DNA from: Bacteroidales bacterium | Lineage (GTDB): Bacteria > Bacteroidota > Bacteroidia > Bacteroidales > VadinHA17 | Assembly: GCA_015486475.1 (NCBI GenBank) | Contig: WFRO01000072.1 | Span: 1 to 12,603 of the forward strand | Direction of reading: 5' to 3' | Length of the DNA stretch: 12,603 bases | In this document: piece after piece, positions 8,048-12,603 of the stretch | Numbering within the stretch: the first letter of the stretch is position 1 | How the letters are laid out: each line of letters opens with the position of its first letter | The notes under the pieces: model-generated | Told to the model about the DNA's origin: nothing | Databases searched by the model: none | Seen by the model: the letters and a program-made list of their open reading frames with translations, nothing else | Position numbers and translations under genes: made by a program

Positions 8048-8119
8048 GGCCCGTTCGTCTAGGGGTTAGGACGCCAGGTTTTCATCCTGGTAACAGGGGT
8101 TCGATTCCCCTACGGGCTA
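8048..8119 (+). tRNA. trnE: tRNA-Glu (anticodon UUC)
   Basis: A full cloverleaf can be drawn. The acceptor stem is GGCCCGT with ACGGGCT, including a G1-U72 wobble pair, and the discriminator is A at 8119. The D arm is GTC/GAC. The anticodon stem CCAGG/CCTGG encloses the loop TTTTCAT, giving anticodon TTC and so glutamate. The variable loop is TAAC, and the T arm is AGGGG/CCCCT with loop TTCGATT. The 3' CCA is not encoded (the sequence continues ACAAAA), so it must be added after transcription. rpsT begins 43 bp downstream with no terminator between, so the tRNA is probably cut from a shared transcript. Confidence 0.97.
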
Positions 8120-8162
8120 CAAAAGTTGGTTTAACTATTGAAAGAGAAGCAGAAACAAAATT

Positions 8163-8414
8163 ATGGCACATCATTTATCAGCACTGAAAAGGATCCGGCA
8201 GGCCGAAAAAAGAAGGCTGCACAACCGTTATTATGCCAGGACCACGCGTAATGCGATCAAGACACTCAGGAAAACGACCGACAAGCAGGAGGCTGCCGAT
8301 CTTTATCCCAAAGTAGCCTCGATGGTGGATAAGCTGGCCAAGCGCCACATCATCCACAAGAACAAGGCTTCGAACCTGAAGGCCAAGCTGGCACATCATG
8401 TGAACAGCCTGTAA
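8163..8414 (+). CDS. rpsT: 30S ribosomal protein S20
   Basis: An 83-residue, strongly basic, helical protein that binds 16S rRNA early in assembly of the small subunit. The start MAHHLSALKRIRQAEKRRLHNR resembles the standard S20 N-terminus (basic helix rich in K/R with S-A-x-K-R and R-x-x-x-K-R-R), and the C-terminal part KRHIIHKNKASNLKAKLA carries the typical HKN-A-x-x-K segment. Length is normal. It lies 43 bp after tRNA-Glu and shares its promoter; a strong intrinsic terminator follows 31 bp after the stop. S20 is autoregulated in E. coli, but nothing in the short leader here shows that directly. Confidence 0.96.
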   Translation: MAHHLSALKRIRQAEKRRLHNRYYARTTRNAIKTLRKTTDKQEAADLYPKVASMVDKLAKRHIIHKNKASNLKAKLAHHVNSL

Positions 8415-8445
8415 CTATATCAACTCTATATATTTCATTCTTATC

Positions 8446-8472
8446 AAAACCTCCCTGCGGAGGTTTTTTTTT
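8446..8472 (+). terminator. Intrinsic terminator after rpsT
   Basis: Bases 8446-8454 (AAAACCTCC) pair perfectly with 8459-8467 (GGAGGTTTT) around the 4-nt loop CTGC, and the T run continues to 8472. This is a textbook rho-independent terminator closing the tRNA-Glu/rpsT unit. Its last bases may also serve the radC promoter. Confidence 0.9.
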
Positions 8473-8500
8473 GCTTAAATGTGAGGTTTTCATTATTTTG
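8470..8500 (+). promoter_or_regulatory. Possible radC promoter
   Basis: TTTG at 8470-8473, formed by the end of the rpsT terminator T-tract, is followed after 19 nt by TTATTTTG at 8493-8500. The second box differs from TAnnTTTG at its second base, but the spacing is right. A start near 8507 would leave a leader of about 17 nt before the radC ATG. Support is moderate because the region is AT rich and such matches arise by chance. Confidence 0.35.
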
Positions 8501-8523
8501 GATCTTCTTTCACCACCGCTGCC

Positions 8524-9219
8524 ATGGCTGAATACGAAAAACTGAGCATCAAGCAATGGGCTGTGGAAGACAGACCCCGCGAAAAACTGCTGTCCAAAGG
8601 GCTCCGGAGCCTGAGCGATGCCGAGCTCATCGCCATCCTGATCGGTTCGGGCACGCGGGAAGCCTCCGCTGTCGATCTGGCCAAGCACATCCTGAGCAGC
8701 ACAGGCAACAACCTCAACGATCTGTCCCGTCTGAGCGTCCACGACCTGAAGAAATTCAAAGGCATCGGCGAAGCCCGGGCCATTGCCATCGTCGCAGCCA
8801 TGGAGCTGGGCCGTCGCAGGAAGCTGGAAGAGGTACGCAGGAAAAAACAGATCACCACCAGCCGCGATGTGTTTGATTTCTTTCATCCTTTTATAGGCGA
8901 TCTGTCGCACGAAGAGTTCTGGGTGCTGTACCTGAGCCGTTCCAACCGCATCCTGGCCTCCAAACAGACCAGCCGCGGCGGCATCGCCGGCACTGTCATC
9001 GACATCCGGCTGATCCTGAAAGATGCCCTGGAGAATACGGCCTCTTCCCTGATCATCTGCCACAACCACCCTTCGGGCACCCTACAACCCAGCGAGGCGG
9101 ACAAAGAGATCACCCAAAAGATCGCCCGTGCAGCAGAGATCATGGACCTCCGTCTGCTCGATCATATCATCATAGGAGAAGGGAGCTATTTCAGCTTCGC
9201 CGATGAGAATCTTCTGTAA
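8524..9219 (+). CDS. radC: RadC family JAB/MPN+ domain protein (UPF0758)
   Basis: A 231-residue RadC protein of normal family length. Residues about 72-95 form a helix-hairpin-helix DNA-binding element (KKFKGIGEARAIAI, with G80-I81-G82). The C-terminal half is a JAB/MPN+ domain with the metal-binding signature H180-N-H182-P-S-G and S190-E-A-D193; E131 in HEEFWVLYL is the likely general acid/base. All residues needed for a zinc site therefore seem present. The name comes from an old E. coli radiation-sensitivity assignment that was later withdrawn; the family's cellular role is still unsettled, though a DNA-processing role is often inferred from the two domains. The ATG at 8524 precedes the conserved IKQWAVEDRPREKLL segment. 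It follows the rpsT terminator and converges on the channel gene, with only 5 bp between the stop codons. Confidence 0.95.
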   Translation: MAEYEKLSIKQWAVEDRPREKLLSKGLRSLSDAELIAILIGSGTREASAVDLAKHILSSTGNNLNDLSRLSVHDLKKFKGIGEARAIAIVAAMELGRRRKLEEVRRKKQITTSRDVFDFFHPFIGDLSHEEFWVLYLSRSNRILASKQTSRGGIAGTVIDIRLILKDALENTASSLIICHNHPSGTLQPSEADKEITQKIARAAEIMDLRLLDHIIIGEGSYFSFADENLL

Positions 9220-9224
9220 GGAAG

Positions 9225-10046
9225 CTATTTGTCAGGATTGAGCTTTGCCCCGCAATATTTACAGTATTCCGCATCCACATCATGGCCCTCCCGCAGACAG
9301 ACAGGACACACCTGTGTGGTGACCTCCTTGTTTTTCCTGACCCTGGAATATTCCACCGTCACGATGCCTGTAGGCACGGCGATGATGCCATACCCCAGGA
9401 TCATCACCAGGCTGGCAATGAACTGTCCCAGGGCCGTCGCCGGGGCGATGTCGCCATAACCCACGGTGGTGAGCGTGACAATGGCCCAGTAGATCCCCCG
9501 GGGGATGCTGGTGAAACCGTTCTGCTCCCCTTCGACCATGTACATGAGCGTCCCCAGCACAATGACCAGCATCACCACCGTCATCAGGAAAACGCTGATC
9601 TTCTCCCGGCTGTTCTTCATAGCCAGCATCAGCATGTTCGCCTCGCTGATATAACGGCTGAGCTTGAACAAACGGAAGATACGCAACAACCGCAGCGCCC
9701 GGATGATCATCAGTCCATGCGCTCCCCCGACAAAAAGACCGATATAGCTCGGCAGGACAGACAGCAGATCGATGATGCCGTAAAAGCTGAAGATATACTT
9801 CGAAGGTTTGTCCACCACCCAGATACGCAGCAGGTATTCTGCCGTGAAGAAAAAGGTAATGACCCACTCAATGACGGAGAAGATGTGTCCGTAACGCGCA
9901 TCGTATGCCGGCACGCTCTCCAGGATGACTGCAAGGATGCTCACCACAATGAGCACCAGCAGAATGACATCGAACGCTTTACCGGCAGGCGTATCCGCCT
10001 CAAAGATGATCTCGTACAGCTTTTTCCGGATGTTTTTTTGCTGCAT
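9225..10046 (-). CDS. Voltage-gated potassium channel with C-terminal zinc ribbon
   Basis: A 273-residue inner-membrane channel subunit, expected to form tetramers passing K+. Six segments are visible: S1 about 25-43, S2 55-75, S3 84-106, S4 112-131, S5 149-171 and S6 206-232. S4 carries six positive charges at exact three-residue spacing (R116, R119, R122, R125, K128, R131), the pattern of a real voltage sensor. The pore loop contains TLTTVGYGD (191-199), the K+ selectivity filter. After S6 there is no RCK or cyclic-nucleotide domain; instead residues 247-265 form CPVC...CKYC (C247, C250, C262, C265), a small zinc ribbon. The start MQQKNIRKKLYEIIFEADTP looks normal for bacterial Kv-like channels. 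The gene is alone on its strand, converging on radC and divergent from comM. Physiological role and gating are inferred only from the fold. Confidence 0.93.
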   Translation of the reverse strand: MQQKNIRKKLYEIIFEADTPAGKAFDVILLVLIVVSILAVILESVPAYDARYGHIFSVIEWVITFFFTAEYLLRIWVVDKPSKYIFSFYGIIDLLSVLPSYIGLFVGGAHGLMIIRALRLLRIFRLFKLSRYISEANMLMLAMKNSREKISVFLMTVVMLVIVLGTLMYMVEGEQNGFTSIPRGIYWAIVTLTTVGYGDIAPATALGQFIASLVMILGYGIIAVPTGIVTVEYSRVRKNKEVTTQVCPVCLREGHDVDAEYCKYCGAKLNPDK

Positions 10047-10099
10047 GGGTTATTCTTTTCCCCTTAAAACTAATGGATTTTAACAAAACATCCGTCACC

Positions 10100-10130
10100 T
10101 TGGTAAATTTTTCTGATTTTTTTATATTTA
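10100..10130 (+). promoter_or_regulatory. Possible comM promoter
   Basis: TTGG at 10100-10103 and TATATTTA at 10123-10130 are separated by 19 nt and are each one base away from the TTTG and TAnnTTTG elements. The site lies in the 174-bp divergent gap between the channel gene and comM, about 90 bp before the comM start. The surroundings are T rich, so a chance match is possible. I found no equally good site for the channel gene on the other strand. Confidence 0.3.
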
Positions 10131-10220
10131 TACCTGATAAAGCATCCGGATACTAAGATTTAGCTGTCCTCCTGCTTTTCATACAGTTTTTTTCCGGTTT
10201 TCACTACTCAATTTTTTTCC

Positions 10221-11759
10221 ATGCTTGTCAAAACATACGGTTGTGCAGTCCACGGCATCACAGGGATGACCGTGACCGTGGAGGTCAATGTATCCACGGG
10301 GGTTCGTTTTTTTCTGGTAGGTCTTCCCGACAATGCGGTCAAGGAGAGTCAGCACCGCATAGAGTCGGCTTTCCGCAGCAACGGGTACCGGTGGCCGGGC
10401 AGGCAGGTCACCGTCAACATGGCGCCGGCCGATGTGCGGAAAGAGGGCTCGCTTTACGACCTGACCATTGCCCTGGGCATTCTGGCTGCCAGCGAGCAGA
10501 TCAGGGCGGGTGATCTGGAGAGATACATGATCATGGGAGAGCTCTCCCTCGACGGCGGTCTGCAGCCGATCAAGGGAGCTTTGCCCATCGCCCTGCGCGC
10601 GCGGGATGACGGCTTCGAAGGCATCATCCTGCCGCGGAAGAACGCCCGCGAGGCAGCCGTCGTGGAAGGACTCAAAGTGTTCGGTGCCGACAACCTGCAG
10701 CAGGTAGTGGATTTCGTGGGCGGCAAAGGAAACCTGGAGGAAACAGTAGTGGATGTGCAGGAGATCTTCCTCTCCCGGATGAACCGTTATCCTTTCGACT
10801 TCGCCGACGTGCGGGGCCAGGAGTCGGTGAAAAGGGCCCTGGAGGTGGCGGCGGCCGGCGGCCATAATGTCGTGATGGTAGGTTCTCCCGGTGCGGGCAA
10901 GACGATGCTCGCCAAACGCCTGCCCACCATCCTGCCACCCCTCACCCTTGACGAAGCCATCGAGACCACCAAGATACACTCCGTCGCCGGCAAGATCGGC
11001 GAGGAGACGGCCCTGATGACACGGCGTCCTTTCCGGAGCCCCCATCACACGATCTCCGACGTGGCCCTGGTCGGCGGGGGCACCTACCCCCAGCCCGGGG
11101 AGATCTCCCTGGCACACAACGGCGTACTCTTCCTCGACGAGTTGCCCGAGTTCAAAAGATCGGTGCTGGAGGTGCTGCGCCAACCCCTCGAAGAGCGGAT
11201 GATCACCATCTCCCGGGCCCGTTTCACCGTGGAGTACCCGGCCAGCTTCATGCTCATCGCCGCCATGAACCCCTGCCCCTGCGGCTACTATAACCATCCT
11301 ACCAAGACCTGTGTCTGTACACCGGGAATGATCCAGAAATACCTCCACAAGATCTCCGGCCCCCTGCTCGACCGCATCGACATCCACATCGAGGTGATCC
11401 CGGTGGAGTTTGAGAAGCTGGCCGCCACACGCCCGGCCGAGAGCAGTGCACAGATACGCGAAAGGGTCGTCAGGGCCCGGCAGGTACAGGCTGAGCGCTT
11501 TGCCAGATATCCCGGCATCTACAGCAATGCCCAGATGTCGCGCAAGATGATCGAGACCTTCTGTGCCATCGACGAAACAGGCAAGAAGCTGCTGCAGAAT
11601 GCCATGGAAACACGCGGTCTCTCGGCACGCGCCTACGACCGCATCCTTAAGGTGTCGCGCACCATCGCCGATCTGGAAGGAAGTGGCAAGATCATGAACC
11701 ACCATCTCGCCGAAGCCATCCAGTACCGCAACCTCGACCGGGAAGGGTGGGCCGGATAA
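10221..11759 (+). CDS. comM: YifB/ComM family AAA+ ATPase (Mg-chelatase-like)
   Basis: A 512-residue protein of full family length. ComM in Vibrio and Haemophilus is a hexameric helicase that promotes branch migration when single-stranded DNA taken up by transformation is integrated; the role outside naturally competent species is less clear. Residues 1 to about 165 are the Lon-like (ChlI) N-terminal domain, starting MLVKTYGCAVHGITG. The AAA+ core has Walker A G221-S-P-G-A-G-K227-T228 and Walker B G301-V-L-F-L-D306-E307. The family-specific cysteine cluster NPCPCGY...CVC (C352, C354, C364, C366) may bind metal. LLDRIDIH and the C-terminal segment with RAYDRILKVSRTIADLEG match the Mg-chelatase C-terminal domain. 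The ATG at 10221 gives the standard N-terminus. Whether this organism takes up DNA cannot be judged here. Confidence 0.95.
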   Translation: MLVKTYGCAVHGITGMTVTVEVNVSTGVRFFLVGLPDNAVKESQHRIESAFRSNGYRWPGRQVTVNMAPADVRKEGSLYDLTIALGILAASEQIRAGDLERYMIMGELSLDGGLQPIKGALPIALRARDDGFEGIILPRKNAREAAVVEGLKVFGADNLQQVVDFVGGKGNLEETVVDVQEIFLSRMNRYPFDFADVRGQESVKRALEVAAAGGHNVVMVGSPGAGKTMLAKRLPTILPPLTLDEAIETTKIHSVAGKIGEETALMTRRPFRSPHHTISDVALVGGGTYPQPGEISLAHNGVLFLDELPEFKRSVLEVLRQPLEERMITISRARFTVEYPASFMLIAAMNPCPCGYYNHPTKTCVCTPGMIQKYLHKISGPLLDRIDIHIEVIPVEFEKLAATRPAESSAQIRERVVRARQVQAERFARYPGIYSNAQMSRKMIETFCAIDETGKKLLQNAMETRGLSARAYDRILKVSRTIADLEGSGKIMNHHLAEAIQYRNLDREGWAG

Positions 11760-11776
11760 CAGAAGAAGGTTTTGCG

Positions 11777-11784
11777 TATATTTG
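11777..11784 (+). promoter_or_regulatory. -7 box upstream of the outer-membrane protein gene
   Basis: TATATTTG exactly matches TAnnTTTG and lies 42 bp before the ATG at 11826; transcription would begin near 11791. No convincing TTTG is found at the -33 position, where the sequence is the end of comM, so the promoter may be weak or helped by an activator. The box overlaps the perfect palindrome ATTTGCAAAT (11780-11789). Confidence 0.45.
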
Positions 11785-11825
11785 CAAATGTTTCCCGCTT
11801 TCCTCTAACCGATAATACCATTGAG

Positions 11826-12527
11826 ATGCAACGATCCATCTTGTCCCCCGGCCGGTTTCTGACCCTTGTGCTCCTTCTGTCCCTGACAGCCCTGACACCG
11901 GGGCGGGCCCAGGACTACCAGAAGGTGCGGGTCATGCTGAACCTGACCCCCGGCTACACCTGGTTCCAGACCGACAACCCCAGGGACGTGCAGACCCGTG
12001 GAGGCACCTTCGGCTATGATGCCGGCATGAAATTCACTTTCTTCTTTCAGAAAAACTATGCTTTCTCCACCGGTCTCTTTTACATGCATACGGGAGGGAA
12101 AATATCCTATTCCGACTCGGTCACGCTCATGCTGAAGGACCCCATGGATATCCCGGGCGACACCCGCATCGTTTACAGCATCAACTACCTCAGCGTGCCG
12201 CTGGGACTGCGTCTGCATACGATATCTTTCGGATATATGCGGTATTACTTCGAGCCGGGTATGAGCCTTCTCTTCAACCTGACCCCCCGCGCCGGTGTCC
12301 CCGCCTATTTTGACGGAAAAGAGACCTGTAAGGATGATATCAATTTCTTCAATCTGGGGTTTTATGTGGAGATGGGATTTGAGTATTCTATCGGAGGGAC
12401 CACAGCCCTCACCGGCGGTCTTACCTACATGCGGGGTCTGCTGGACATCACCTCGGATGCTGCCGGGAAGCCGGAGGACAAGCTGGCCTTTAACACCCTG
12501 GCCCTGAAAATAGGGATCATCTTTTAA
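11826..12527 (+). CDS. Small outer-membrane beta-barrel protein (PorT-like)
   Basis: A 233-residue exported protein. Residues 1-28 are a signal peptide: a short basic start, a hydrophobic core (LTLVLLLSLTAL) and a likely cut after GRA. The mature part has alternating hydrophobic and polar stretches separated by turns, many aromatic residues, glycine-rich strands such as GFYVEMGFEYSIGG, and a final strand ending IGIIF with a terminal phenylalanine, as expected for a substrate of the BAM insertion machinery. This fits the outer-membrane beta-barrel family (PorT/OMP_b-brl type) common in Bacteroidetes; members differ widely, and no specific role can be given. An ATG at 11772 in the same frame would overlap the promoter box and spoil the signal peptide, so I chose 11826. 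comM ends 66 bp upstream and nadE starts 10 bp after this stop, suggesting co-transcription with nadE. Confidence 0.85.
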   Translation: MQRSILSPGRFLTLVLLLSLTALTPGRAQDYQKVRVMLNLTPGYTWFQTDNPRDVQTRGGTFGYDAGMKFTFFFQKNYAFSTGLFYMHTGGKISYSDSVTLMLKDPMDIPGDTRIVYSINYLSVPLGLRLHTISFGYMRYYFEPGMSLLFNLTPRAGVPAYFDGKETCKDDINFFNLGFYVEMGFEYSIGGTTALTGGLTYMRGLLDITSDAAGKPEDKLAFNTLALKIGIIF

Positions 12528-12537
12528 ACGCGCCCCT

Positions 12538-12603
12538 ATGAAGATCACACTGGCTCAACTGAACTATCATATCGGCAATTTCAAGGCCAACAAGGCAAAG
12601 ATC
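12538..12603 (+). CDS. nadE: Glutamine-dependent NAD+ synthetase, N-terminal fragment (3' truncated by the window)
   Basis: The last 66 bases encode 22 residues beginning MKITLAQLNYHIGNF and run off the window edge. This start matches the N-terminal glutamine-amidase (nitrilase-like) domain of long-form NAD+ synthetases, which supply ammonia from glutamine to convert deamido-NAD+ to NAD+ in the cytoplasm. The catalytic residues and the synthetase domain lie outside the window, so the call rests on the N-terminal signature alone; another nitrilase-superfamily amidase is possible. It begins 10 bp after the outer-membrane protein gene. Confidence 0.75.
   Translation, partial: MKITLAQLNYHIGNFKANKAKI

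Noticed and set aside
10179..11705. A 508-codon antisense open frame opposite comM
   Set aside because: It mirrors comM codon by codon; comM has complete Walker motifs and family cysteines, so the sense strand is the gene.
1..12603. Search for a mobile element, defence island, CRISPR array or new multigene system
   Set aside because: Nearly all genes belong to known core families; no direct repeats, integrase, transposase or cluster of unknown genes was seen.

Overview
The window is an ordinary stretch of core chromosome from a member of the Bacteroidota, most likely a Bacteroidales-type organism of moderate GC content. Four things point there. Promoter-like sites fit the Bacteroidetes form (TTTG, about 19 nt, TAnnTTTG) rather than -35/-10 boxes. 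Clear Shine-Dalgarno sites are lacking. The tRNA gene does not encode CCA. Protein types such as the 14-blade propeller sensor and the small outer-membrane barrel are typical of the phylum. I see no transposase, integrase, phage gene, CRISPR array or att-like repeat.

Layout. Bases 1-129 hold the C-terminal end of an unidentified plus-strand gene. Next is a large membrane sensor (200-3346, +) with 14 extracytoplasmic propeller repeats, a Y_Y_Y domain, one membrane span, a coiled coil and a cytoplasmic SpoIIE/PP2C phosphatase. It converges with a minus-strand block: a LOG-family phosphoribohydrolase (3354-3938), thioredoxin (3949-4263) and the DNA polymerase III alpha subunit dnaE (4357-7839). 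A good promoter sits just upstream of thioredoxin, so trxA and the LOG gene probably form a two-gene unit separate from dnaE.

The plus strand resumes with a strong promoter, tRNA-Glu(UUC), rpsT (ribosomal protein S20) and a clear intrinsic terminator, then radC (8524-9219). radC converges, with a 5-bp gap, on a voltage-gated potassium channel gene (9225-10046, -) whose product ends in a four-cysteine zinc ribbon. The last block is plus strand: comM/yifB (10221-11759), a small outer-membrane beta-barrel protein (11826-12527) and the first 22 codons of a glutamine-dependent NAD+ synthetase that runs off the window.

The genes are mostly housekeeping (replication, translation, redox, DNA processing, NAD synthesis) and do not form one pathway. 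The most distinctive items are the propeller-phosphatase sensor, which has no visible partner here, and the zinc-ribbon tail on the channel. I did not find a convincing undescribed multigene system.
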